Below, piece by piece: positions 1 through 9,880 of a stretch of DNA of 64,000 nt (position 1 is its first letter; each line of letters begins with the position of its first letter). Both the position numbers and the translations under genes were made by a program. The notes under the pieces were generated by a model. The model was not told where the DNA came from and made no database searches. It worked only from the letters and a program-made list of their open reading frames with translations. This DNA is from Capitulum mitella (taxonomy: Eukaryota; Arthropoda; Thecostraca; Pollicipedomorpha; Pollicipedidae), in assembly GCA_030062745.1 (NCBI GenBank), contig CP099854.1:9636014-9700013 (forward strand), read 5' to 3'.

Positions 1-299
1 GCTGACCATGAGTTTTACCACGCGCTGATGCGTGACTTGGGAAGTGGGAGATCGGTGCGAAAGGGGGAACGGAAGTTTCGGAGCTTCACGTTTGTTCCGT
101 AAAGTACATGAATCTGTTGGTAGAACGTGCAACAGCTCAAAGCTTTGGTAGCGTGGGGAAATGGCTCGAAATTGGCGGCGGTTATACAAAATGAGTAATT
201 TTGTCTTTGGCTACATGGTGTTGCATGGCAAGGAACTATCGTAAACAAATATGTGGCGCCTTTGAAAATGCTCCCACGCCGATGGCTGCGACTGCGATT

Positions 300-608
300 C
301 AAAAAGTGCATTCGTCGGAAAGGCGAGGTGTTCACAATCCCGCAGAATCCGCGCGCGCGCGTTCTGACGTACCACGCCTGCGCCGCTCTGAAGCCGCCCA
401 CTGCACCGCTCCGCGCTTGACGGACGTCCCGGTAAACAGCGGTAACGGCGCGTCACGCGGCCGTCCGCGGCAAACAGCGCGTCACGCGTCGTCACCGCGG
501 CCTGTGGCGGAGTGACGGCCGCGTCACGCGGCCGTCACCGCGTCGGCGGCGGCGGCGGCCGGCGGCCGGCCGGAGCAGCAGTCGGCCCTGCGACCGGCGG
601 ATTCCACC
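300..608 (+). promoter_or_regulatory. GC-rich, CpG-rich leader of the IGFBP-like gene
   Basis: The 300 bases before the ATG at 609 are CpG-rich and hold three imperfect copies, about 40 bp apart, of a module built on CGCGTCACGCGGCCGTC (near 457, 477 and 515). A GGC/CGG run follows at 540-575. No TATA box is visible. I infer a CpG-island promoter and 5' leader. Bases 1-300 show nothing recognisable. Confidence 0.4.
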
Positions 609-959
609 ATGCGTCTGCTTCCGCTGCTGCTGCCGCTGGTGCTGGCGCTGGCGCTGGCGGTCGTCGTCTGGACCCCGGGGGCCGCGGCGCTGCGCTGCGC
701 CCCCTGCACCCCCAGCCGGCGTCTCTGGTGCGTGCAGCACCGCCCCAGCTGGTTCAAGTGCGCGCCCTGGGGCCGCCACGCGGCCATCTGCGGCTGCGGC
801 TGCAAGGTCTGCGCGCAGGGGCCCGGCAAGCCTTGCGGAGGCCCCTGGAATATGCTGGGCCGCTGCGGGAAGGGGCTCAAGTGCAAGCTGCCCAAGCCGA
901 CGTCTGGCGTGCTCCGCTGGGGAGTCAGCGGGAAATGCGTGTGGAAGGTTTTCGGGTGA
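609..959 (+). CDS. Secreted single insulin-binding-domain (IGFBP N-domain-like) protein
   Basis: This is a complete 116-codon ORF with a favourable start context (CCACCATGC) and a TGA stop. Residues 1-27 form a strong signal peptide (Leu/Ala/Val-rich, small residues at the end). The mature part has exactly 12 cysteines (30, 33, 41, 51, 61, 63, 65, 68, 76, 86, 92, 110), the number of the IGFBP N-terminal domain. It also shows the family signature: a closely spaced cysteine cluster CGCGCKVC, then QGPGKPCGGP, then a GxCGKGLKC block. Full-length IGFBPs add a linker and thyroglobulin domain; here the protein ends after the first domain, as in the single insulin-binding-domain (SIBD) proteins of spiders and crustaceans. 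Those are extracellular and are proposed to bind insulin-like peptides or act in immunity; ligand binding here is inference. The usual adjacent CC pair is CGC, a one-residue shift. The gene lies alone, is unusually GC-rich, and has no visible intron. HTRA/CCN-type N-domains are the main alternative. Confidence 0.65.
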   Translation: MRLLPLLLPLVLALALAVVVWTPGAAALRCAPCTPSRRLWCVQHRPSWFKCAPWGRHAAICGCGCKVCAQGPGKPCGGPWNMLGRCGKGLKCKLPKPTSGVLRWGVSGKCVWKVFG

Positions 960-1560
960 TGTTGGCTGGTGTTGAGTCCAGCGTGTGGGACTCTACAGAA
1001 CCCTACAGGACTCTACAGGAAGACGATGGTACCACCCGGACACTCGTCAGGGCATTTCTGTAATCGCTGAAGTGCAGTAGAAGTAAAAACTGGGCAACTA
1101 TGATGTCATAAAAATATTGTGCGGTGCGCCCAAATAACGTGTGAGTTATGCTGTGAGTTAGGAAGGAGTTCCATTGGCTTTTGTGAATCCTGTCGATGGT
1201 GGTTTTGATTTCGTCATCATTAACATCCGAAACGCAGAATGATGTCTTTTCCGTGAAAGCTCGAAACGAATGCGTCCAAGTTATGTATTTAAGCAGTATA
1301 ATAAAATACAAAGCCAACAAGAGAAGCATCTGTTCAGAAAATAGTTTAAGCCTCGTTGAAAAGCCAAGGACGTCGCTTTGATTTTTTGGCAACGCGGAAT
1401 TTTTGAAAGATGAGAATGTCCCAGCGCACAAAAGCAGAGCACTTGAAATCGTTGGGGTCGTTCGAACCGCTATCTTACCACAGTACAGTGACTTTTGGGG
1501 AGCCGAGGGTTTTATTGGGCATCATTAGCGCCCCGAATAGTTAACACGCAAGGGGAAGGG
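960..1560. other. 3' flank of the IGFBP-like gene
   Basis: Just after the stop, 995-1025 carries two to three copies of a CTCTACAGRAC-type short repeat. A canonical AATAAA lies at 1300-1305, about 340 bases past the stop, and is a plausible polyadenylation signal on the plus strand. No gene is seen in the rest. Confidence 0.3.
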
Positions 1561-1570
1561 GTCTAACGCT

Positions 1571-2660
1571 CTAACGCTCTAACGCGCATTGGAAGGGGCA
1601 CTTTTGTTGCCCACTTTTGTGCCCCCAAAAACGGAAACAGATAGGAACACGCAATTTTACAAAGCAGGGTAGGGTCATCAAGGGCGACATCATGTGCAAA
1701 TTTCGTGACCATAGCTCAATATCTTCAAGGTCAGATGGTCCAAAGTCGACAAGGTCAACTTTGGAAACTCTCTGGGCCGTACAGGCCATTCTGTCAGCTT
1801 TTCGAACGGAACGGGAAAAGGGTGCGTGTTTGAGCATTACAACGTGGAATGCGACAATTTCCATTCATTTGGCGTCTTTACTGAGAATTTCGGGTCGAGG
1901 TCATGTCAGGCCATTGAATTATGGCGCCATTCTTCTATTTTTGCGGACCAGAATCCGAGCAACACGGGATACTAGTGTAGCCTGAGTGTAAATAAGGGCG
2001 CTTAATGCATCTTTTGGCGTACTTTCAGTAAAGATAGCCAATATCAGTACATCTGATCACCTCCGTTTACTAGCCTGCGCAAGGTCAAAAGAAATGAAGT
2101 GGGGTCATTGACCTTGTATGTAGTTTTTGACCCACAAAAAGTTCTATGTCAACTGTTTGCACTGAAGTCATTTCGTTGCAGTATACCTAATGACATGATT
2201 TGATTGTTGAGAAACGTAGAAATTATGCGTAATATATATATATATATATAACGTAGAAACGTAGAAATTATGCATATAAGCTGGTTGACCTTGACTTTTC
2301 ATGTCTTGGCCTTAAGTCGCACTTGCTTTGGTCTTGGTACAAATCAGTTATCCCCGAATCATGTCGGCTGATAATGCTCAAACTGTAATCTTACGTAGAA
2401 CGCTAGTCCTCTCGCAAAGTTCCCATTTGTCTGCGACAGCCGCCGTATTTTCATTGTGTTTGTCTGACTTCAAATGCTTCAAACTTCAAAAATGCCCTGC
2501 CAATTTGCGATTTCCTTGCGTCAGTGGACGAGATATTGAATTGACATCAATGCCAGAAAATAGCAGCGAAAAGCTCCGACCCGTCCTCGAGATTTTCAAG
2601 AAAAGCAGGTGGGGGTAGAGGTAGAAAAGTGTCTCCACTTCCAGTGCACGTTTTAAAACA
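1571..2660 (-). mobile_element. Non-autonomous DNA-transposon-like element, family N, copy 1
   Basis: The segment is bounded by inverted ends reading TAACGCGCATTGGAAG on the left and CTTCCAGTGCACGTTT on the right. Its interior matches, in reverse orientation, 26550-27860. Translating both copies shows the shared stretches: the frame at 2328-2450 resembles the opposite-strand frame at 26735-26974, and the frame at 1690-1890 resembles that at 27561-27746. Frames are broken and no transposase is recognisable. I read it as a MITE or a deletion derivative of an unidentified DNA transposon. A (TA)n run sits at about 2231-2250. Confidence 0.55.
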
Positions 2661-2686
2661 TAAAACTTACGACACCTTGTGGGATT

Positions 2687-2711
2687 GCACAATGTGTCAC
2701 ACACATTGTGC
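2687..2711. repeat. Perfect 25-bp palindrome at an element junction
   Basis: Arms GCACAATGTGT and ACACATTGTGC are perfect reverse complements of 11 bases around a 3-base centre. It lies between the end of family N copy 1 (about 2660) and the point where similarity to the piggyBac-like family begins (about 2705). Confidence 0.7.
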
Positions 2712-3709
2712 TTTTGGACTTCTTATAACTCCCTTGTTTATGGACCGATTTCAATCAAATTGACATGAATCGAGAGATTATGGATTGGACTTTTACCATT
2801 GATCCACACATTTCAAATTTTGAGAAAATTCATAGGCGTTCACAGGGTTTTAAAAATGGGATTACTTTTCCGAAAACTGAATGATGAAAAAGGTAAAAGC
2901 ACTTTTTTGGCTTCTGCTAGTCATGCTATGCTAAACGAGTACAAATCGTATTACAATGTTTGCATAATGTTAGCACAGGCGGTGCCAGGGACATGAAAAA
3001 GGGGGAACAATCATGGTCATATGCTCTTCAGGTCAACTTGTGACCTTTGACCTTAAATGACCTCCAGTGACCTTGGAGTCACTTGGAATGATCTCGTGTG
3101 CATTTAATATTGTTTGTTAACGTTTTCAATCATTTGAATTCACTCTGTTTCAAAAATTCCATTTTACGGCTATTTTGATATAGGGCACGTGCATTGACAT
3201 TTTAGGTCATAGCTCTGTGACCCGACCCGATATTGAGCTGAAACTTGATACACAAGTAGAGGGGGCACCTTTCCACGGCATATATATTCCGGGTTTGGCA
3301 AAAAATGCCGCCGAAGTTACTACTATAAAACCAAATTTTGACTTTTGACCTTGACCTGACCTTGTAAAGTGACCTCGGATAAACAAAACTGCATTTTCAC
3401 GTTGCCCACCAACTATTTCACTATACATCCATGTAAAGTTTTAAGTTCTATCTTAAAAATGTTTTTTTTGGCAGTCATTTTTCTTTTACCCTCAACAGGG
3501 CCAAAATTGTCCTGAAGTGCCTCCCAAAAACGTCGCCTGGCTCCGCCCCTGCGCAAAACAGAATTTCGAAATGTTGTCGCAGTACGTAGCAAAAAAGACT
3601 AGGAAATGTCACCAAGTTCCGTGAAGCTGCCTTAAAAAGCCTGGAATTGGGAAGCAAAAAACCCGAGGGGGCGGATTCAGTCCTCCCCCCCTGCCGGGAA
3701 TACGGTTAA
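2705..3709 (-). mobile_element. piggyBac-like non-autonomous element, copy A (one end missing)
   Basis: From about 2710 this matches the intact copy at 59566-60780 along its length, including the block starting GGACTTCTTATAACTCC and the run of TGACC half-sites at 3040-3075. The right end is CCGGGAATACGG followed by TTAA at 3706-3709. The expected left end (about 220 bp) is replaced by unrelated sequence and the 25-bp palindrome. No coding capacity remains. Confidence 0.7.
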
Positions 3710-4221
3710 GCATTGCCGCCAAGTCGCCGCGAGCTCGACGCAAGTCCCATAGGATAACACTGCCGCCAGCTTTTTGAATCTCAAAAATTTAACGTTGCGT
3801 GAACTTTCCATGGCATTGGAAACGTTGTCTTTTTTACAGCTTTTCCGACGGAGGATAGTTTCTCTTGAAATTATTTCCCGTTCAAAAGATTAAATTTTAT
3901 CCAGCTGACGCACAAGGTACCAATTACCCTAGGTTCAGGGAACAGAACCGACTTACCTAGTAGTTGAGTTACCTTGGGGTTGTTTGAAGCTTGAGTAATC
4001 TTCAGTTATCGTAGCAACTCATTTTCATTTCGTTTTCTATAGACGTCCACCCTTGTCTAGCTAGGATCATTGCATACATGGAAAAAGAAATAACATGATT
4101 GAAGAATAAAAGACAAACCTCTAGCGGGGACAAAGGTTTTGTTAGGAGTCAGACCTGGGCATGGAATAGATAGGGGATAGAGATTTGACAACAGGTGACT
4201 GGCCGGTCATTGCATGCTTAA
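3710..4221. other. Unassigned AT-rich intergenic stretch
   Basis: I see no ORF of interest, clear repeat or RNA gene here. Confidence 0.4.
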
Positions 4222-5470
4222 AGCGCTGCCCTCAGCCATGGTATAGCTGTTGAAAGGAAGTCAAGGATAAGGATACGATGAAAAAGTCCAGTGCAGATCA
4301 CAGCCGCCGTCCCGGCGCTGTGCTCGATGCAAGGATTCACATTGAAGGTCAAAGGGTGAGGGATTGCGAAGCGACGGAAGCGGCCAGGTGCACAAATGAA
4401 GTACGAAGGAGTCTGGGAAGAAAAGACGCAAAACTCGATTCGGTCGTTCTGAGCTCAACCGTGTGTTCACCGCGTCACGTATGTGTGTTTTGCGTGAGGT
4501 GTCTTTTGATGCCTCGTCAACTGCGTCTAGTCTTGCGTCCTGATTTATATTGCAGTGATGATGATGTTGCCATGTTACATTCCATTGGTCCAGTTGTTAT
4601 CGACACGCACGTAAAAAAGAGAAGGAACAGTGCACAAAAACCACGTGGATTTCGAGCAATAGCCAGCAAGAAAATCAAATGATATCCCAGTGGTCGTCAA
4701 ATCTTGAAACTGGGTTTTCTTTTTATATTCCAAAATTTCGCATTTTTTATGTCTTTTTTAAGCTTTATCCTGTTATTCAAGCTTCTGTATCCAAGCTTCG
4801 AGATGAATGAAAATAAAACATAGAGCCACAGTTTCAGAATAATGTGTTTCTGTATGTATGGAAACCAAAGCTGTCCGATAAGAAGAAACAAAGAAAAACA
4901 AACTACGTCTGTCGCGTCTAACAGCAGCGCCGGAACTCGTGTCTCCGGTGAAAGATGCCAGGCAGAGACTCAGTCAAGGGTCACTCGGCTGTGACGCCAC
5001 CAAAAGTTGAGCGTGGAGTGGGGGATATTCTACTGATTTTGTTACCGTTTAACTGCGGATTTTGCTTAAATCCGACTTTCCCTGAGGTTTGTCATTACCC
5101 AATACGTACCGAGTAATGTAGGGTATCTGGTCCCTTCTTTCTACGTCAAGAACCGATGGGCAGATGGATTGTTCCTTTTGTTATTCTCGATTTCCCACGT
5201 TTTTCCCTCTCTTCATTTCACTGACCTCCTCTAAATCGTTGCTATGTTCTCTTTTGCCCTCTCCCTCAATCTTTACTCCGCCTTTCTCTCTCGTTTCGTG
5301 TCATCTCTCTCTTTCTCATTCAACATCGCCATGTCGCTCTCCGACCCTCCGTCTCTCCCCTCCCTCTCTCTGCAAACGGCTGGAGATAGCTCCTCAACTG
5401 TTTGACGTCAGCTGCTGCGCCCGGCAGGGTCTCTGGACTCTCGCCACAAAGTCGCATCTGTTAACCTCTG
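4222..5470 (+). repeat. Duplicated block, copy 1 (upstream of the 15-Cys gene)
   Basis: This block matches 30636-32022 in inverted orientation over its whole length. Anchors include GAAAAAGTCCAGTGCAGATC (about 4278), GTCAACTGCGTCTAGTCTTG (about 4515), ACGTCTGTCGCGTCTAACA (about 4903), a GTGACGCCA segment (about 4991) and the TCTCGCCACRAAGTC segment (about 5438). It contains a CT-rich stretch (5165-5370) and a palindromic TGACGTCA at 5403-5410. ORFs in it (for example 4278-4682) are not conserved in frame with the other copy, so I treat it as noncoding. Confidence 0.75.
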
Positions 5471-5679
5471 TCCAATCTGTCTAGCCTAGCCTTGCCTGAC
5501 GCAACATAATATGTGCAGGCTAACCTCGGTAACCTCCAGCTAAATTGGCTAAACTCGTCTCCAGCAGGTGGTCTGAATTCGCACCATGACGTCATCCCTG
5601 TTTAACCTCTGTCTAACCTGTTGCACCTGTAACCCGTCTCCGGCAGGTGACGGGTTAGGGTTAGGTCTGAACTCTCACC
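5430..5679 (+). promoter_or_regulatory. Tandem leader modules, CRE-like site and upstream ATG
   Basis: The leader of the 15-Cys gene consists of three imperfect repeats beginning near 5432, 5573 and 5668, each of the form TCTGRAYTCNCACC. The second contains an ATG in the same CACCATGAC context as the true start and a palindromic TGACGTCA (5587-5594). Each module is preceded by a pyrimidine-rich stretch ending in CAGGT (5425, 5566, 5645), which could act as splice acceptors that remove the upstream ATG. The same arrangement occurs before the paralogue at 33948-34277. Confidence 0.45.
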
Positions 5680-6072
5680 ATGACCTTCCCGAGTCTGATG
5701 CCCGCGGCCCTGCTGGCGGCGTTGCTGCTGCTCCTGCTGTCTCCGCCTGCGACCGCCGCCTGCTCTTCTGACCGCGACTGCGGCGTCTGCGGCAGCTGCG
5801 ACGTCACGCACGGCTGCTGCACGGCCCACGGCTGCTGGCGGCCGTGCGCCGCCGGCGAGGTGTGCGTGCTGTCCCCTGGTCAGTGCGTGCTGTCCCCTGG
5901 TCAGTGCGCGATGCCCCGGCAGCCGGACGGCCCGAGGCAGCCTCCGGTCCGGCTGTCGCCCTGCTTCTGCCCGAACCACGGCCGCTGCGTGGACCGCAGG
6001 AAGCCGTGGGTTCGCAGCGCCAGGCCCGTGACGAAGACCGGCTGTGTGTGGTTCGTGCAGACTCAGCACTGA
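5680..6072 (+). CDS. Secreted cysteine-rich protein, family member 1 (15 Cys)
   Basis: This is a complete 130-codon, intronless ORF with start context CTCACCATGA. Residues 1-26 are a signal peptide with a Leu-rich core and an Ala-X-Ala-type end. The mature protein holds 15 cysteines (28, 34, 37, 40, 46, 47, 52, 56, 62, 69, 76, 95, 97, 103, 122). The first nine have spacing identical to those of the paralogue at 33948-34277, and the N-terminus (MTFPSL) and the CGVCGSCDVT core are shared. Residues 63-76 contain an exact tandem repeat of seven residues (CVLSPGQ) from a 21-bp DNA duplication at 5863-5904. It adds one cysteine, giving an odd number. No known family is recognised. A secreted, disulfide-rich extracellular role is inferred; binding protein, inhibitor or structural matrix protein are all possible. 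Codon use is very GC-rich relative to the flanks. Confidence 0.6.
   Translation: MTFPSLMPAALLAALLLLLLSPPATAACSSDRDCGVCGSCDVTHGCCTAHGCWRPCAAGEVCVLSPGQCVLSPGQCAMPRQPDGPRQPPVRLSPCFCPNHGRCVDRRKPWVRSARPVTKTGCVWFVQTQH
5863..5904 (+). repeat. Exact 21-bp tandem duplication inside the coding region
   Basis: The 21-base unit beginning TGCGTGCTGTCCCC occurs twice back to back with no mismatch, in frame. The paralogue lacks it. Confidence 0.9.
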
Positions 6073-6174
6073 GGCAGCTGCGGACGGCAGCGAGCGCGAG
6101 GTTCAGCGGGCTCCGGAAGCTCGGAAGCGGGAGCTCAGGAAGCTCGGGACGCTCGGCGGACCCGAGGTACCACT
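6073..6174 (+). repeat. Conserved 3' flank of the cysteine-rich family
   Basis: The sequence right after the stop, containing GCTCCGGAAGCTCGG and GCTCAGGAAGCTCGGGACGC, recurs 3' of the relic (about 17460-17560, minus) and, more diverged, 3' of the second gene (about 33880-33945, minus). It is noncoding in copy 1; the relic has lost the stop that precedes it. Confidence 0.7.
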
Positions 6175-6543
6175 GTTTGTGATGGGACTGTTTGTACGGT
6201 ATGTTTGTTGTGGGACTGTTTGTAGGTGTTGTTTGCGGCGGGACTGTTTGTTCGGGCTGCTTGCGATGGAACTGTTAGTGAGGGTTGTTTGTGGTTGGAC
6301 TGTTCATACGGCCTGTTTGTGGTGGGACTGTTTGCACGGGCTGTTTGTGGTGGGACTGTTTGTATGTGTTGTTTGGGGTGGGACTGTTTGTAAAATTTGT
6401 TTGTGGTAGGACAGTTTGTAGTGCTGTTTGTGGAGGGACTGTTTGTACCTGTTGTTTGTGATGAGACTGTATGTGTTGTTTATGAAGGGACTGTTTGTGC
6501 GGTTTGTTTGTGGTGGGGCTGTTTGTGCGGACTGTTTGTGGCC
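6175..6543 (+). repeat. 28-bp minisatellite, about 13 units
   Basis: Imperfect units of 27-28 bp follow the pattern GTTTGTGGTGGGACTG then GTTTGT plus a variable 6-7 bases. Two or so units lie in the same relative place 3' of the relic (17425-17470, minus) and 3' of the second gene (33797-33850, minus). The unit therefore predates the duplications and expanded only here. Confidence 0.9.
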
Positions 6544-7008
6544 TGCGATGCTCGCTGTCCGGCGTGGAGTCTGCGTGCGGAGCGTGGCCACTGCCTTCTC
6601 TGTCACATTCGTGTCCATACACAGCACAATTCGCGGAGCAATGATGCCCTCCCGCCGATAGCCTCAGTTTTATGTTGATATGGCAGTTTCTGTTTTGGCA
6701 ATTCATCAAATGTAGATTGAACATGTAGGGAGTCTACATACATATCATCAAGGACAGGCAGCTGGCAGTGCTAGCTGCCTGTGCTTAATGATATATAGAT
6801 ACAGACTTTGGGGGTCTCCTTATGAGTTCATTTGGCAGTGTCTGATTTCATGCATCCATTCCTAAAACCCAGAAAACTCACCCATAAGCTGCAGTTTTAT
6901 GTTGGGTATGTGCTCTGAATTAAGATATGATGGATCATTATTCCAATACTTACAGGTCTGCTGTCACTGCGTAGCTGCAACCATTTACCCATTTTCCTGT
7001 TTTACTCC
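6544..7008. other. Distal 3' flank and unassigned sequence
   Basis: Bases 6540-6600 (GCCTGCGATGCTCGCTGTC onward) match the distal 3' flank of the second gene (about 33735-33800, minus). The rest is AT-rich with no recognised feature. Confidence 0.5.
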
Positions 7009-7809
7009 ATGCAGGATTTAGAGAATCATGCCAAACGTGACAGTTTCTGTCCATCCAAGCTCATCATGGAGCCGGGGGCTGGAGATTCCTCTTTGGGAAT
7101 CCCCCTGCCACCTAGCGACTGGAGGACACGTGCGGCTACGGAGCTACGGATGCACGTGATGCACGTGCGGCTACGGGGGCCACGGCGGCCGCCGCAACTT
7201 CCCGTGGTCAGGAACGTCGGCTTGCTCTGCCAGGCATATCTGGAGTTGAGGCAGGAATGGTACAGTCAGTCATGTGAGTATGTCTGGCAAGATTATTTCT
7301 GTCAGGGAGCAGGGGAAGGGGTGGCGAAGATGCGGACGGGATACCTTGAGGTGTCTGGGACACATCTGAGTGCTCTTTTGTACAGGGGCAGTAGGCTTGT
7401 TGCAAAAACTTGTGCGTCCTCTTCCCCACCTTACTTGCGTGCTGCTGTTCCTTTGGCGAAAAGTGACGTTTTTATTGTGACGGCTCCACAGGCGGGGAAG
7501 CCTGTGGAGTTGTCGCCATTCGTTGCCCGTTCGGCTGTTGCCGACCTGACCGCCCTGGGGCGAGGCCGCTGCCCCCTCCCCCCCCCCCAGGCGCCCTTCT
7601 GGCGGCTGGAACATGGCACGGTCGGCGGCAGGATGAACCGGGCCGCCGCACCGTCGGATGTGCAGGCCACCGTGGCCCGAGGGACAGCGGGGCCGGACGT
7701 TGGAAGGCATCTGCGGGTTCCGCCCGAGCGATTTCTGCTTCGCTGGCGGCGGCGGCAATTTGACCGCTCTACTGGTGGCACTGCTAGCTCTGCAAGACAC
7801 TACTTCTAG
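7009..7809 (+). other. Long ORF of doubtful status with a GC-rich 3' half
   Basis: An ATG-initiated frame of 266 codons is open, but I recognise no domain, signal peptide, membrane segment or motif. Its 3' half (7540-7800) is GC-rich, where long ORFs arise by chance. A perfect splice-donor hexamer GTAAGT starts at 7812. In the overlapping frame starting at 7658 this would end an exon coding for a hydrophobic stretch (LTALLVALLALQ), which may be the real exon. A hairpin with perfect 10-bp arms lies at 7484-7509. I would not annotate a protein without transcript evidence. Confidence 0.2.
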
Positions 7810-7817
7810 TGGTAAGT

Positions 7818-9753
7818 GCGCCGGAGCGACAGTGCCTTATTTCGACGGCTGGAGTGGTCTAGACGTAGTGATTCGTTATGAATCGCAACTTGTGCGTATT
7901 GGCAATAACCATCGGGGTAGATGATCATGTGGGATAATGCATTCGCGCGGAGACGCCTTACATCGTGACTGGCAGTTACCTAATCCTTCAACGTTGATGA
8001 GGCTACGACTGTTTGGATGAAGTTATTCAATGTTTATGCGTGAACAGACCATTAAAGTTCGCGCTGGAATCTACTCGACCGGATAAGTTACGTGTGTGCT
8101 CATGTGTTTGGGAAAGGCATACGTGATGTTTTTCCTGTTTCTGTTTTGTTTGTCTGTTTGTTTTTTTCTGCTTGTATGTCATTGCTGTGTGTTTTGGCTG
8201 ACTGTTGTCATTGCATTTTTACGACGTGTAGTATACGGTGAAAAAGGTCATACACTTGCCTGGTATTTAAAAAGTGGTCAGACCGGCGATTGGGCGAAGG
8301 CATTCAGACGGTACACCAGAACCATTAGTGAGATCGTTATCCGTGGGGCATCGTTTCCAACTGATGACGCAAAGCCCACATAAGCTGTATACAATGGGCA
8401 GGGTCCACCGGAGTGCATTCGGCGCGCGATGGCCAAAGCAATCGCTTATTTTGTGCGTTATCCTACTCTTGGTCCGAGTGATCCTGAGGATGTCCGAATG
8501 ATTGTTCGGGATGACGTAGACGGGGCCGTTAAAACGTCTCAACGGACAACGGCGAATCGTTCATGAACGCATGCTTTCAAATGGGCGGAAAAATTACACG
8601 AAAGTCAACCATCGATATAAGCCGAGCAAAATCGCGCAGACACCCAGAATCGTCATTTCAAAATGCAGATATGCAGGGAATTCGGGTTGTGTTGATCAAT
8701 ACGAATCATCCGAACTCAACCTCGGCACATAAGCAGAAAGTGTCATATTCCAACGTGCATCTCATTGAGAAGCAAGTCGTGTGGAGCTGCAAGGGGCATA
8801 TGCCACGCGCTGGCGGCATATGCCATGTTGCTGGCGGCCGCTGAAGCCTCGCTCCGTGATAGGAATGTTACGGAGCCCCGCCAGGTCATGTTCTCCGCCA
8901 GATCATGTCCTCCGCCAGGCCGCGTATGAAAAACGCCTGGCTGGACGGCACTCGGAGATCTGGGCGGAAGATTTAACGGCTACCATGGAACTGTCGAGCT
9001 CAGACGACACGAACAGTAGCCACCTCAAGGGTGGCATCCATTCCATCGGAAGAGCGCCTCTTGTCGTCCATACGTACAGAGAGCACTTTCTGAAAAAGTA
9101 TGGACGGCAACAAACGGCCATGCACGCAGACGCCACTGGATCCCTAAGCCGACAAGTGGGGCGCAAACGACCGCTGCTCTAGGCAGTTGTAGAGGATGGA
9201 TCCAAGGAGGCCGAGACTGAGAGCTATCCCGTGGCGTACATGCTGTCGGAGAGCCACACAGTGCCGTCACTCGCCCATTTTTTCTCACAGATCGTTCGCG
9301 ATTTCGGTGTAGTGACCGGAGGCAAGAAGATGATTCCACCTCGCCTAGTCTCTGATTGCAGCTGGCCACTGTTGGCCCGGAGCTTGCCACGGAGGTTCCG
9401 ATGAGCGTCATACTCGGAGTGTCCTGTGCCTGGTGTCCCACACCGCCGCACGCGAAGCTCAGCTCGCCCACCAAGGGGCGAGTGGTCAGCCGTTATGTCG
9501 TACGTCAGACCACAGTCTGGAGTGCAGCAAACACCCTTGGCTCTGAAAAATGGCACGTTCCTCTTTCTGGAGCCCTCGCGGCGCACATGGCGGCTCGTCA
9601 TCTTCAGCACACATTTGGGCCGGACACCACACTGGGCAAGTTTCCTACAAAATTTATCCGTCTATCATGGTGCCAGGCTGTGGCCCATAAAGATCTGGGA
9701 GGTTTCATCCACATTCAGAGTGATAACGATGTCCAATGCGTTTGAGCCTCGAG
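7818..9753. other. Unassigned intergenic stretch
   Basis: No convincing gene is seen. A short tandem CCGCCAGRTCATGTYCT unit occurs about two and a half times at 8878-8920, next to two GCATATGCCA copies (8797 and 8816). Confidence 0.4.
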
Positions 9754-9880
9754 GCGGAGGGTCGGTGGATGGCTGAGGACTGGCGGGCTGCAGCGGAGAG
9801 CCGGCCGCCGTCACAGGCAGAGGGTCGGCGGATGGCCGAGGACTGGCAGTCTGCAGCGTTGTGCCGGCCGCCGTCACAGG
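9754..9880 (+). repeat. 63-bp tandem repeat, two units and a stub
   Basis: Units start at 9754 and 9817 (GCRGAGGGTCGGYGGATGGC at the start, CCGTCACAGG at the end) and differ at several sites. Sixty-three is divisible by three, so every frame shows a 21-residue repeat; no evidence favours one frame. Confidence 0.8.
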
